Assembly: GCA_021029595.1 (NCBI GenBank)
Contig: JAJJOY010000006.1
Span: 99,564 to 163,563, forward strand
Origin: Hominenteromicrobium mulieris
GTDB taxonomy: Bacteria; Bacillota; Clostridia; Oscillospirales; Acutalibacteraceae
Reading direction: 5' to 3'
DNA length: 64,000 bases
Below the pieces are notes generated by a model. The model was not told the DNA's origin, made no database searches, and saw only the letters and a program-made list of their open reading frames with translations. Made by a program: the position numbers and the translations under genes. Every line of letters begins with the position of its first letter. Position 1 is the first letter of the stretch. Positions 34,863 through 43,632 of this stretch are shown piece after piece.

Positions 34863-34920
34863 TTGACAATCGCCGCAGCGCAGAGTATTATAATGGAAGT
34901 AAAATTAATTTGCGCAAATT
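34863..34920 (+). promoter_or_regulatory. Isomerase promoter with operator over the start region
   Basis: The -35 box is TTGACA (34863-34868). The -10 is TATTAT (34886-34891, 17-bp spacer) or the overlapping TATAAT (34889-34894). The 14-bp palindrome AATTTGCGCAAATT (34907-34920) lies right after the predicted start site, a repressor position. Confidence 0.75.
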
Positions 34921-34944
34921 TATAAAAATAAGAAAGGAGCAGAC

Positions 34945-35757
34945 ATGAAACTCGGTTATATGACAAACGCGTTCGGCCCTCTGGTAGGAGAAGGAGGCGG
35001 CGTTACAAGCATTAAGGACATCCGGTATCTGACCCTTTGCGACGACGAAGCGGTGCTGAAAAAAATCACAAATACAGGCTTCCGGTATATTGAGGTGTTA
35101 GAAGGGAACCTGACCAAATACGGTTCGGACATCCAAGTGCTCAAAGACATGCTGGCCCGCTACGGTGCCGGCATGATGAGCGTCTGCGTGGGCGCCAATT
35201 TTATCTACCCAGACGCGCTGGAGGACGAGATGTTTCACATGGAGACAGTCGCTGCTCTGGCGGAACAGGTAGGCGTTTCCTACGTGGCGTTCTGCGGCGG
35301 TGCCATACGTGGGAGAGGCGTCCAGACGGGCGACTATGCGCTTCTGGCCAAAGGGCTGAAGGAGGCAGAAAAGGTCTTCGCCGCCCACGGCATCGAGGCA
35401 AGCTACCACCCGCACCTCGGGTCCATGGCGGAAAAGCCGGAGCAGATCGACCGACTCTTTTCGGTGAGCGACATCAAGATCTGCCCGGATCTGGCGCATC
35501 TGGCTGCCGGCGGCGGAGATCCTCTGGAGATCGTCAAAAAGTATTACGACAGAATCTCCTTCGTCCACCTGAAGGATTTGGACGAAAACGGATTTGCCCC
35601 GCTGGGCACTGGGCACGTCGATGTCGAAGGGGTTCTGCGGTTCCTGAAGGAAAAGGGATATGCAGGAGATTATCTGGTGGAGGCTGACGGCTTTGCCGGC
35701 GACCCGGAAGAAGCCTGCCGGACATCGTACCGTTTCCTGCAAGGCAAGCTGATCTAA
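34945..35757 (+). CDS. Sugar phosphate isomerase/epimerase-type TIM-barrel protein
   Basis: A 270-residue TIM-barrel protein of the xylose isomerase-like/AP endonuclease 2 superfamily. It has GFRYIEVLEGN near residue 50, ASYHPHLGSM (metal His), ICPDLAHLAAGGGDP (metal Asp/His) and ISFVHLKDLD (metal His-Asp), and a late YLVEADG. Members include inosose dehydratase, 2-keto-myo-inositol isomerases and C-glycoside or 3-keto-sugar enzymes; the substrate here is unknown. AAAGGAG precedes the ATG. It is the first gene of a two-gene operon with the next oxidoreductase. Confidence 0.85.
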   Translation: MKLGYMTNAFGPLVGEGGGVTSIKDIRYLTLCDDEAVLKKITNTGFRYIEVLEGNLTKYGSDIQVLKDMLARYGAGMMSVCVGANFIYPDALEDEMFHMETVAALAEQVGVSYVAFCGGAIRGRGVQTGDYALLAKGLKEAEKVFAAHGIEASYHPHLGSMAEKPEQIDRLFSVSDIKICPDLAHLAAGGGDPLEIVKKYYDRISFVHLKDLDENGFAPLGTGHVDVEGVLRFLKEKGYAGDYLVEADGFAGDPEEACRTSYRFLQGKLI

Positions 35758-35830
35758 AATTCCTCCCGTCCGCGGCGTCGGTCAACGGCGCGCGGCGCAG
35801 GAGGGCATCTTAGAATGGGAGGATTTTACA

Positions 35831-37006
35831 ATGAAAAAACTGAATGTGGGCCTGGTTGGTGCCGGGTTCATGGGAAAAGCGCACTCAATCGGGTATTCCG
35901 ACATGCCCAAGTATTTCTGGCCGGCCCCGGCCGTGCCGGTTTTAAAAACAATCTGCGACATCGTCCCGGAAATCGCGGCGGACGCGAAAGAACGCTTCGG
36001 CTTTGAAAAATGCTGCACGGACTGGCGCGACATCGTCAACGATCCCGAGATCGACGTGGTAAGCATCTGCACGCCGAACAACGTCCACGCCGAAATCGCC
36101 ATCGCTGCGCTGAACGCAGGGAAGCACGTACTCTGCGAAAAGCCGATCGCCTCGACATTGGAGGACGCGAAGGCCATGGCGGAGGCCGCAAAGAAAGCGG
36201 CGCAAAAGGGGATCATTGCCATGAACGCCTACCAGTACAGGCGCGTTCCGGCGATCGACCTCGCCAAGAAATTCATCGATGAGGGATCCATCGGCAAAAT
36301 CCTCAACGTGCGGTGCACCTATCTGCAAAGCTGGTCGGCCGATCCTGCCTCCCCGCTCTCCTGGCGGTTCCAGAAAGACATCGCCGGTGCGGGGACGCTT
36401 GGCGACATCGCCTCACACGTGATCGACATCGCCCAGTATCTGGCGGGTGACATCGAGGCGGTAACCGGCATGATGCAGACCTACATCACCGAGCGGCCGG
36501 TGCAGGAAGGCGGCACAGACCTGCTAGGCACCGTAAAGCTCGGAGCCGCCGCGAAGCGGAAGGCCGTAGACGTGGATGATGAGGACAGCTTCCTCGTGAA
36601 GTTTAAAAACGGCGCGGTAGGCAGCATCGAGGCCACGAGAAACGCCTGGGGTCGCAACAACTTCATCACGGTAGAGCTTCACGGCACTTTGGGCAGCCTC
36701 TACTTCAACTACGAGCGACTCAACGAGTTGCAGGTGTGTTTGGCCGGCGACCCCGACGACAGAAGGGGCTTTAAGACAATCTACACCGGCCCCGCGCATT
36801 TTCACGGGGAAGTGACCTGGAACATTCCCGGAATGAACATTGGGTACGGCGAATTGAAATCCATCGAATCCTACGAGTTTATCAAAGCGGTGGTAGAAGG
36901 CAGGCAGCCGTCTACCAGCTTCGCAGAAGGGTATCGAGTGGAACGCGTTTGCGATGCCGTGAAACGGTCGGCGGAAACCGGACGTTGGGTAACGGTGAAC
37001 GATTGA
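35831..37006 (+). CDS. Gfo/Idh/MocA-family oxidoreductase
   Basis: A 391-residue NAD(P)-dependent oxidoreductase. The Rossmann fold starts NVGLVGAGFMGKAHSIGY, the EKP motif is LCEKPIAST, and the catalytic motif is GDIASHVIDIAQYL. The longer C-terminal beta-sheet region matches the myo-inositol/glucose-type dehydrogenase layout. GGGAGG precedes the ATG. It probably oxidises or reduces the product handled by the isomerase upstream. It is not a close copy of the 19.25-kb paralogue, so the two enzymes likely act at different steps. Confidence 0.88.
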   Translation: MKKLNVGLVGAGFMGKAHSIGYSDMPKYFWPAPAVPVLKTICDIVPEIAADAKERFGFEKCCTDWRDIVNDPEIDVVSICTPNNVHAEIAIAALNAGKHVLCEKPIASTLEDAKAMAEAAKKAAQKGIIAMNAYQYRRVPAIDLAKKFIDEGSIGKILNVRCTYLQSWSADPASPLSWRFQKDIAGAGTLGDIASHVIDIAQYLAGDIEAVTGMMQTYITERPVQEGGTDLLGTVKLGAAAKRKAVDVDDEDSFLVKFKNGAVGSIEATRNAWGRNNFITVELHGTLGSLYFNYERLNELQVCLAGDPDDRRGFKTIYTGPAHFHGEVTWNIPGMNIGYGELKSIESYEFIKAVVEGRQPSTSFAEGYRVERVCDAVKRSAETGRWVTVND

Positions 37007-37164
37007 TCGAAGCGCCCGTTTGACACGCAGCCCAAAGCCACATATCATAAGAGTGACCCACAACGGTAAAGGGCCGATTTTTAAAATCGTACAGACCATT
37101 GCCGACGACGAGATACACCGGCTGGAAGCCCGAGAGAGGTATCCGTCTAAATTTCAAATTTGCC

Positions 37165-37205
37165 AAAAGTCCACCGCAATTTTCGTGAAATTGCGGTGGA
37201 CTTTT
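37165..37205. terminator. Strong bidirectional terminator ending the sugar locus
   Basis: AAAAGTCCACCGCAATTT and a matching AAATTGCGGTGGACTTTT pair around a small loop, with A-run before and T-run after. Apart from this and the next promoter, the stretch 37007-37377 holds no gene I can support. Confidence 0.85.
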
Positions 37206-37285
37206 CCTTGATACCAGCGCAGCAAGTTCACCCTGCGACCGCTCGGAAAGCGCTCTGCCTTAAACGTTCCATATGAATCTGAATC

Positions 37286-37314
37286 TTGACAAATTTTGGA
37301 TTTAGAGGTATGCT
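37286..37314 (+). promoter_or_regulatory. Promoter of the membrane zinc-ribbon gene
   Basis: TTGACA (37286-37291) and TATGCT (37309-37314) are 17 bp apart, about 65 nt upstream of the ATG. Confidence 0.6.
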
Positions 37315-37377
37315 ATTTTAAGCTTAGAGGGTACCCGTTTACCTAATCATTACAGCAAAGAAAGAGAGAGGTACAAC

Positions 37378-38004
37378 ATGAATATTTATAGTGATGCAAT
37401 CGAGCAGCTCGGTATATTCACCATCGTCGGCGGAATTTTGGCTATCGTCGCCACAGTTTTGGCCTATGTGTTTATCGTCCCCGAAAAACGCCGCGAAAAG
37501 CTCAATGCTTTCGGCAAGTTCCTCCACGATACCTGCAATTTCAAGTACCTGATCGTAGAGAAAATTCTGCAGGCTCTGTACATTTTCTTCACGGCAGATA
37601 TGATCATTCTGGGCTTCTTCATGCTCTTTGCCGCGCCTGAAGACTACTTTGGCAATCGCCACTGGCTGGGCGTCTACGGCATCCTGACCATGATCCTCGG
37701 ACCCATTATGATCCGACTGGTGTATGAACTGTTGATGATGGCAGTCTTGCTGCTGAAAAACGTAATCTCCATCAACAATAAGCTCCGCAGCCAGAACGGA
37801 AACGAAGAGAAGAACGGCATTTTCATGGCCCCCGACATGGGCGACCTGCGCCAGCAGCTTCGGTCTAAGGCAGCACAGCCTCAGAACCCGCAGCCCCAAG
37901 TCCCGCAGAGCGCACCCGTAGCCAAATTCTGCGGCAAGTGCGGTTCGCCGTTGAACGAAGCCGGCAAGTGCCCCAACTGTGACAACAATCATCCTCAGGC
38001 TTAA
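37378..38004 (+). CDS. Membrane protein with C-terminal zinc ribbon
   Basis: A 208-residue protein. It has a membrane helix at about 12-34, two further segments near 62-82 and 95-125, a Gln/Pro-rich linker (170-185) and a C-terminal zinc ribbon CGKCGSPLNEAGKCPNC. The membrane part resembles small DUF4282-type proteins. The function is unknown; the zinc ribbon would sit in the cytoplasm and may bind protein or nucleic acid. It is a single gene with its own promoter and a terminator. Confidence 0.7.
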   Translation: MNIYSDAIEQLGIFTIVGGILAIVATVLAYVFIVPEKRREKLNAFGKFLHDTCNFKYLIVEKILQALYIFFTADMIILGFFMLFAAPEDYFGNRHWLGVYGILTMILGPIMIRLVYELLMMAVLLLKNVISINNKLRSQNGNEEKNGIFMAPDMGDLRQQLRSKAAQPQNPQPQVPQSAPVAKFCGKCGSPLNEAGKCPNCDNNHPQA

Positions 38005-38021
38005 ACGCAAATATTAAGATT

Positions 38022-38055
38022 ATGCCCCGAGCGGAAGCAATGCCGCTCGGGGCAT
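38022..38055 (+). terminator. Terminator after the zinc-ribbon gene
   Basis: ATGCCCCGAGCGG pairs perfectly with CCGCTCGGGGCAT around an 8-nt loop, followed by TTGGTTTT. Confidence 0.75.
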
Positions 38056-38089
38056 TTGGTTTTGTCCGCTTCAGCAGAACGACAACATC

Positions 38090-38119
38090 GCCCCGTGCGG
38101 CTTCAAAGTTGCACGGGGC
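38090..38119 (-). terminator. Hairpin after the SNF2 helicase gene
   Basis: GCCCCGTGC and GCACGGGGC pair around a 12-nt loop just past the helicase stop. There is no strong T-run. Confidence 0.5.
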
Positions 38120-38124
38120 TCTTA

Positions 38125-40281
38125 TCATTTTTCATTTGACTGATCTTTTTCGGCTTTGATACGTTCGATTTCTTCCGCTATTATATTTCCGATCGTATGA
38201 TCGTCCATTTTTATACTTTCTGCCGCTGCAACAGACTTGTCAGCAAATGCATCAAATTTTTCCTGTTTATCTTTTAATATATCCATAATTCTTTCATCGA
38301 TCGAATTCTCACAAAGCAACCGATAAACCAGTACATTCCTTGTCTGGCCCATACGATACGCCCTTGAAATCGCCTGATTTTCAATAGAGGGCTTAAGCTG
38401 CGGTTCGCACAAAATAATCACACTGGCAGATTGAATATTCAGACCTGTCCCGCCCGACTGTATTTGTGCTGCCAAAACCGCCCCGGCAGGAGCCTTATCA
38501 AAATCGTCAATGATCTCTTGTCTTCGCTGCGGCGAAACGGAACCATTTATCGGATTCATACAGCGGTCACCCAAAAGCTGCACAACTTTTCGGATCGTAT
38601 CCAGAAAAAACGAGAATATAATCACTTTTCGCTTTTCAGATTCAGCCTCTTCTATCAGCTCCATCAATCGCTTCGCTTTGCAGGAATCCTTTATATTTTC
38701 TGCATTCCATGACACACGCCTTGTTTCTGCAAAATTCTTACCGAACACCGCTTGTTCATATATATCCTTTTCTGCCTGTCCGAGTGTGCACCATTCTTCA
38801 CTTTCAATAAGTTCAGGGAGCTCCGTCAGTACGTCTTCCCTCTTTCTGCGGTAATAAACCGGCGCAACTGCCTCTCTAAATTGCGGCGCCGCGGTCAAAG
38901 CAAGCATGTGCTGTATTCGCAATGCAATATCAGGACATAAAATATGGATAAGCGCAACCATTTCCTCCGGTTTATTTTCAAGTGCCGTGCCCGTCATAAA
39001 CAGCATGCGCTCTGCACGTTCACAGATTTTCTTCACATTCACCGTACGTCTTGCCTCTGAATTTTTAATGTAATGTGCCTCGTCTACAACCAAAAGCGAA
39101 AGCTCAAACGATTCCGGCAAATTAAAATGTGCTGTTGTCTCGAAGGTTGTTACAGCTACACCACCAGCGCTTATCCATGAATTCAGTGCTTCTTTTCTGC
39201 CCGCACCATGAATTTTTACAACCTGCAATCGGCTCATTTTACGAATTTCTCGGCACCAATTTGTAACGACGCTCGCCGGGCACACAACTGCAAAATGCGA
39301 TGCCCCTGTGTTTTTCAAAGATACCATCGTGGCGATTGCTTGTACGGTTTTACCAAGTCCCATTTCATCTCCGAGAAGAACGCGCTTTTGGTGCAGTGCA
39401 TATTTAACGCCCCATTCCTGGTAACGACGAAGCTCGCACAGCAAACCATCCGGAAAAAAACATTCCTCTTGTACTTCTCTTGCGAGTTCTTCCGGCAGTC
39501 CGTATATTGAATCATCGTTACCGAGTGTTCCCGGGACAATATTTTCAAGAGCATTGAAAAACGAAACCGAATGTTCGGAAAATTCTTTCCAAGCATCTAT
39601 TCCGTTGATCCGCTTTGTGTTTTCAAATATTGTCCTTTGTTCCCGGACTCTTTGACCATAGTTTCCATTTCTATAAGAATCCAAAAATTCATATGCATCC
39701 ACTGCTTTTTGTTTTTTAGCCGATGATGCAAATATCCACTTCAATCTTTTCTGAGATAATAACAAATCTTCTATCGCATATTCGATTTGTCTTCTATTCT
39801 CAGTAATCAAGCCACGACATTCTTTTGCCGTTTCCCTCGCATAACCATATTTAGATAATGCTGTCACTAAAGCTGTCGATTCCCGCGTTTTGTTATCAAC
39901 ATTCAGTTTGATCTTTGCGCCTTCTCGCACCTTGTCTGCCATATCATTCGCTATACGCTTTATGGAATACGCTGCATCTTCGCTGATACCATGCACCGAA
40001 CTGATCGAATACACATTGGCCGCAACAATATCTGCGATCGAACGAAATCCGTGGTCTCGAAGTGCTTTCACTCTAAATCCGCCTTTTTCACGATTGATCT
40101 CTTCTACCGGAATATCTCGAAGCACGTCTAATACGTTTCGGGTCACGACCAGATTTGCTGCTTTTTCAATATCTATCTGCACGTTGTCTTCGTACTGTGC
40201 AATCTCATCCAGTTCTTCCAGCATCATGCGATGTTCCTGTATCAACCGCTCTGCATCCGCCGTATCAAAAAGCTTTGCCAA
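38125..40281 (-). CDS. SNF2/SWI2-family helicase with N-terminal HhH-like region
   Basis: A 718-residue SF2 ATPase. Motif I is GDEMGLGKTVQAIATM, the DEAH box DEAHYIKN, and the C-terminal lobe has SGGTGLNIQSASVIILCEP and QAISRAYRMGQTRNV. Residues ~60-110 (LRDHGFRSIADIVAANVYSISSVHGISEDA) resemble helix-hairpin-helix DNA-binding motifs. The start is TTG 40281, set by AAGGAG 9 nt upstream. It is transcribed divergently from cas3 across a 261-bp gap. It may be a stand-alone DNA translocase or a defence accessory; context alone does not decide. Confidence 0.85.
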   Translation of the reverse strand: MAKLFDTADAERLIQEHRMMLEELDEIAQYEDNVQIDIEKAANLVVTRNVLDVLRDIPVEEINREKGGFRVKALRDHGFRSIADIVAANVYSISSVHGISEDAAYSIKRIANDMADKVREGAKIKLNVDNKTRESTALVTALSKYGYARETAKECRGLITENRRQIEYAIEDLLLSQKRLKWIFASSAKKQKAVDAYEFLDSYRNGNYGQRVREQRTIFENTKRINGIDAWKEFSEHSVSFFNALENIVPGTLGNDDSIYGLPEELAREVQEECFFPDGLLCELRRYQEWGVKYALHQKRVLLGDEMGLGKTVQAIATMVSLKNTGASHFAVVCPASVVTNWCREIRKMSRLQVVKIHGAGRKEALNSWISAGGVAVTTFETTAHFNLPESFELSLLVVDEAHYIKNSEARRTVNVKKICERAERMLFMTGTALENKPEEMVALIHILCPDIALRIQHMLALTAAPQFREAVAPVYYRRKREDVLTELPELIESEEWCTLGQAEKDIYEQAVFGKNFAETRRVSWNAENIKDSCKAKRLMELIEEAESEKRKVIIFSFFLDTIRKVVQLLGDRCMNPINGSVSPQRRQEIIDDFDKAPAGAVLAAQIQSGGTGLNIQSASVIILCEPQLKPSIENQAISRAYRMGQTRNVLVYRLLCENSIDERIMDILKDKQEKFDAFADKSVAAAESIKMDDHTIGNIIAEEIERIKAEKDQSNEK

Positions 40282-40484
40282 CTGTATTCTCTCCTTTTCT
40301 GCCGATTTCAGCTTATTTAAAGTATGACGTAACAGTTCTTATTTGTCAATATTTCTCTATGCAAACCTCAAAGCTTCTCATTAAACATTAAATACATATT
40401 TTTCCGAATATCGCAAATGATTTTCTACCCCACCCTCACCTGTCGCTTTTCCGCTCACCTTACCTATTCTTCAAATTTAGCATA

Positions 40485-40513
40485 TTTACATTGTACTTTT
40501 CCCGTGCTATGAT
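40485..40513 (+). promoter_or_regulatory. cas3 promoter
   Basis: TTTACA (40485-40490) and TATGAT (40508-40513) with a 17-bp spacer, about 30 nt upstream of the cas3 ATG. Confidence 0.6.
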
Positions 40514-40542
40514 GGTCTTAACAAAGACGAAAAGGTGATTTT

Positions 40543-42678
40543 ATGGCGAAAAAGCTGGCACATATAAGTGAAGATCATTCCCGCGAGCAAACCGTATACG
40601 AACACCTCACCGGCACGGCAGAGCTTGCAAAGCAGTTTGCCGCCGCATTCGGCGCGGAGGAAGACGGATATCTGCTCGGTTTACTGCACGACATCGGCAA
40701 GTACAGCGATGCCTTTCAGCATCGATTAGACGGCGGCGTGCGCGTAGACCACTCCACGGCCGGCGCAAAAGAAGCTTGCGCGCACGGTGTCGGGTATCTG
40801 GCGCTCGCCATCGCAGGCCATCACGGCGGCATACCGAATTTCGGCTCCCGCGCCGATACCAAAAACGACGCTACCCTCTCGGGCCGCTTAAAACGCGACC
40901 TCGAACCGTATGACGATTGGAAAACCGAAGTCACTCTGCCGCCGGTCAAGCCCTTTAACATGCGAGAATTCAACACCGGGTTTCGGCTCTCGTTTTATAT
41001 CCGCATGTTGTTTTCTTGCCTTGTTGATGCCGATTTCATCGACACCGAAACCTTTATGGACGGCGCACTTGCCCCGCGCGGCAACTACGATGCGCTCCCT
41101 GCGCTGCTCGACCGCTTGGAAACGTACATCGCACCGTGGTATCCGCCCAAAACCGAGCTCAACCGAAAGCGCTGCGCCATTTTGGATGCGTGCAAAGCCT
41201 CCGGCAGCACCGCCGCACCGGGTGTTTATACGCTTACCGTGCCGACGGGTGGCGGAAAAACGACCGCTGCCATGGCATTTGCGCTGACCGCTGCCGTGCA
41301 AAACCGCATGAGCCGCGTCATCTACGCCGCGCCGTACACGTCCATCATCGACCAAAACGCCGATACGTTTGAAAAAATCTTCGGCACGGAAAACGTCATT
41401 GAGCACCACAGCAGCGCGGAATATCTCTTTTCCGAAAGCCCGAACCCCGCAGAGTACCGCAAAATGCTGGCCGCAGAAAACTGGGACGCCCCCGTCATCG
41501 CCACGACCACCGTGCAGCTGTTTGAGTCCCTGTTTGCGAGCAAACCCGCCCGCTGCCGCAAGCTGCACAACCTCGCCAACAGCGTGCTCATCTTAGACGA
41601 AGTGCAGACGCTGCCCATGCCGTATCTAAAGCCGTTCACGGCGGCGCTTGCCGAGCTTGCCCGAAAGTACGGCGTCATTGTCGTCCTGTGCACCGCCACG
41701 CAGCCCGCGTTAGACGGTGTTTTTGCCGATTTGAAAATCGACCTGCCGATCAAAGAGATCTGTCCCAATGTCCCTGAAAATTTCGAGACCTTCCGCCGCA
41801 CGAAAATCACGCAGCACACATTTGACAGCACAGAATCGCTCACCGCCGAGCTCATCGCGCTGCCGCAGGTGCTTTGCATCGTCAACCGCATCGCGGACGC
41901 GCAGAAGATCTATCAGGCGCTGCCGGAAGACGGTGCGTACTGTCTCACCACGCACCTGTGTCCTGCCCACCGCAAAGCGCGCATTAAGGAAATTCGCGAA
42001 CGCCTAAAAATCGGCCTGCCCTGCCGCGTCGTTTCCACCTCGCTCATCGAAGCCGGTGTCGATGTGGATTTCCCGCGCGTCTACCGCGAAGAAGCCGGGC
42101 TTGATTCCGTCCTGCAAGCCGCCGGCCGCTGCAATCGCGAGGGCAAGCGCCCGTTAGATGAAAGCCTCGTGACCGTCTTCACCGTCCAGAACACCACCCC
42201 GCCGCCCTACATGCGCCAGCCCGCCGCAGCCATGAAGAACATTTCAAAACGCATGGAGGACATCACTTCGTTAGCTGCAATCCGCGCGTATTTTGAGTTC
42301 TATCGCGATTTGTACGGCAAAGAAGATCTCGACCGTGAGAAGATTCTCCTAGCGTTCGAAAACGAGATGCTCCCGTTCGCCTCCGTTGCGGAAAAGGTAC
42401 GGGTCATTGAAAGCTGCACCACGCCCGTGTATATCCCGATCGACCAAGGCGAAGCCCTCGTCGAGCGACTGTACCATGGCGAGCGTAGCCGCACCCTGTT
42501 CAGAAAGCTCGGGCAGTACAGCGTGAACGTCTACCCGCAGCAGCTCGCTGCCCTGCGCGAAGCCGGCGCCGTGCAGAGCATCGACGGCGGTGCGCTCTAT
42601 GTCCTCGCCGATCCCCGCCGCTACGACAGTGCCCTCGGCCTCACCCTCGACCAAACCGAAACCGCTCTGTTTATATAA
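40543..42678 (+). CDS. cas3: CRISPR nuclease-helicase Cas3 (type I-C)
   Basis: A 711-residue protein that degrades target DNA after Cascade recruitment. The N-terminal HD nuclease has LLGLLHDIGKYSDAF and AGHHGG. The SF2 helicase has PTGGGKTTAAMAF (motif I), LILDEVQTLP (motif II), LCTATQPAL (III), SLIEAGVDVDFP (V) and LQAAGRCNREG (VI). All key HD and helicase motifs are present, so it looks active. AAGGTGA precedes the ATG. It is cut off from the other cas genes by an inserted, oppositely oriented hicAB pair. Confidence 0.95.
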   Translation: MAKKLAHISEDHSREQTVYEHLTGTAELAKQFAAAFGAEEDGYLLGLLHDIGKYSDAFQHRLDGGVRVDHSTAGAKEACAHGVGYLALAIAGHHGGIPNFGSRADTKNDATLSGRLKRDLEPYDDWKTEVTLPPVKPFNMREFNTGFRLSFYIRMLFSCLVDADFIDTETFMDGALAPRGNYDALPALLDRLETYIAPWYPPKTELNRKRCAILDACKASGSTAAPGVYTLTVPTGGGKTTAAMAFALTAAVQNRMSRVIYAAPYTSIIDQNADTFEKIFGTENVIEHHSSAEYLFSESPNPAEYRKMLAAENWDAPVIATTTVQLFESLFASKPARCRKLHNLANSVLILDEVQTLPMPYLKPFTAALAELARKYGVIVVLCTATQPALDGVFADLKIDLPIKEICPNVPENFETFRRTKITQHTFDSTESLTAELIALPQVLCIVNRIADAQKIYQALPEDGAYCLTTHLCPAHRKARIKEIRERLKIGLPCRVVSTSLIEAGVDVDFPRVYREEAGLDSVLQAAGRCNREGKRPLDESLVTVFTVQNTTPPPYMRQPAAAMKNISKRMEDITSLAAIRAYFEFYRDLYGKEDLDREKILLAFENEMLPFASVAEKVRVIESCTTPVYIPIDQGEALVERLYHGERSRTLFRKLGQYSVNVYPQQLAALREAGAVQSIDGGALYVLADPRRYDSALGLTLDQTETALFI

Positions 42679-42689
42679 AATAGAAAAGC

Positions 42690-42710
42690 CGGTAAGGCAA
42701 ACCCTTACCG
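42690..42710. terminator. Hairpin between convergent cas3 and hicB
   Basis: CGGTAAGG and CCTTACCG pair around a 5-nt loop 12 nt past the cas3 stop. It probably ends both convergent transcripts, though the T-tail is poor. Confidence 0.5.
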
Positions 42711-42786
42711 ACCTCTCTATACAAATCAACAACAATTATTTCTACCCACACTGCCTGTAAAAACAGACAGCGACCTTAACTTGATT

Positions 42787-43209
42787 TTATCCCATATGCA
42801 GTTGGGCTTTCAGCGCGTCCTGAAGGACCTGCGAAAAGTTGATGTTCTGCTCCAAGGCGGCGGTGTTCAGCCACGCGGGAATGGTCAGCGTCTTTTTGAC
42901 GGCTTTTTCAAAGTGCGTTTTGGCGTATTCTTCCACGTCCACGGTGATGATGTTCACGAACGCGCCGTCCATCGACACTTCCAGCTCGGCGGCGACATCT
43001 GCAAGGCGGATCGCGTCCACGGACGAGGGCGCCGGGGCGGCTTCACCGTCTTTTTTCAGCCAGTACAGATACCCGGCAAGGCAATCGACCGCCATGCGCA
43101 GCGATTCATCGAGCGTTTCGCCGCAGGTAGACAGATCGTTCAGATCGGGGAAAACAACAGAATAACCGCTTTCTTCCTTAAAAAAACAAGCGGGATAAGC
43201 TGACAGCAT
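42787..43209 (-). CDS. hicB: HicB-type antitoxin
   Basis: A 140-residue protein. The N-terminal HicB fold has YPACFFKEESGYSVVFPDLNDLSTCGETLDESL, which is diagnostic. The C-terminal part (AIRLADVAAELEVS… and PAWLNTAALEQNINFSQVLQDAL) is the DNA-binding region, the second stretch resembling a ribbon-helix-helix. It neutralises HicA and should repress the pair through the ATACGTAT sites. GGAGGT precedes the ATG. It follows hicA by 42 nt. Confidence 0.92.
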   Translation of the reverse strand: MLSAYPACFFKEESGYSVVFPDLNDLSTCGETLDESLRMAVDCLAGYLYWLKKDGEAAPAPSSVDAIRLADVAAELEVSMDGAFVNIITVDVEEYAKTHFEKAVKKTLTIPAWLNTAALEQNINFSQVLQDALKAQLHMG

Positions 43210-43251
43210 AAAATCGACCTCCTGATATAGTCTAAGCGGAAGCGGGGGAGA

Positions 43252-43440
43252 TTATTTCAAACCTGCCTGCTTCAAAATGGAATTTTCCGTGCCTTTCGGA
43301 ATGTCCTTGCAATGAAACGGAATGGTGACCTTGCCGGGCTTCGTCGGGTGCGTATAATGGCGGTGCGAACCCGTCTGCATCTTGAACACCCAGCCGTCTT
43401 CTAAAATGATCCGTTCCAGTTCCTTTGGCTTCTTCGGCAT
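43252..43440 (-). CDS. hicA: HicA-type mRNA interferase toxin
   Basis: A 62-residue toxin with a double-stranded-RNA-binding fold. The catalytic His lies in MQTGSHRHYTHP, and the typical IPKGTENSILKQAGL tail is intact, so it looks functional. It cleaves mRNA when free of HicB. Order hicA then hicB is usual. The pair sits on the opposite strand inside the type I-C cas cluster, which could make loss of that region costly to the cell. Confidence 0.93.
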   Translation of the reverse strand: MPKKPKELERIILEDGWVFKMQTGSHRHYTHPTKPGKVTIPFHCKDIPKGTENSILKQAGLK

Positions 43441-43466
43441 TTCAATTCCCCTCCTGATTCAAATCT

Positions 43467-43502
43467 ATTATACCATATGATACGTATTAAAGCAATACGT
43501 AT
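43467..43502 (-). promoter_or_regulatory. hicAB promoter with two ATACGTAT operator palindromes
   Basis: On the minus strand, -35 TTGCTT (43490-43495) and -10 TATAAT (43467-43472) are 17 bp apart. Palindromes ATACGTAT lie at 43480-43487, within the spacer, and 43495-43502, touching the -35 box. Their centres are 15 bp apart, a good HicB binding arrangement. Confidence 0.75.
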
Positions 43503-43555
43503 TCAAATTATGCTTTATAAGTTCCGTAAAAAATAGACTAAACTCAAATTTTATC

Positions 43556-43584
43556 TTGACAAGTTCAAATAATCGTTATATAGT
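43556..43584 (+). promoter_or_regulatory. Second cas promoter, serving cas5 to cas2
   Basis: TTGACA (43556-43561) and TATAGT (43579-43584) with a 17-bp spacer, about 50 nt upstream of cas5. It lets the interference and adaptation genes be expressed independently of cas3. Confidence 0.75.
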
Positions 43585-43632
43585 TGTATTATCAAAACAA
43601 CATCAATTGAATTTTGAAAGGAGTTGATCTTA

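Noticed and set aside
37020..37211. A 63-residue frame after the second oxidoreductase
   Set aside because: It runs through the strong terminator at 37165-37205, so a real protein is unlikely; at most it is a fragment.
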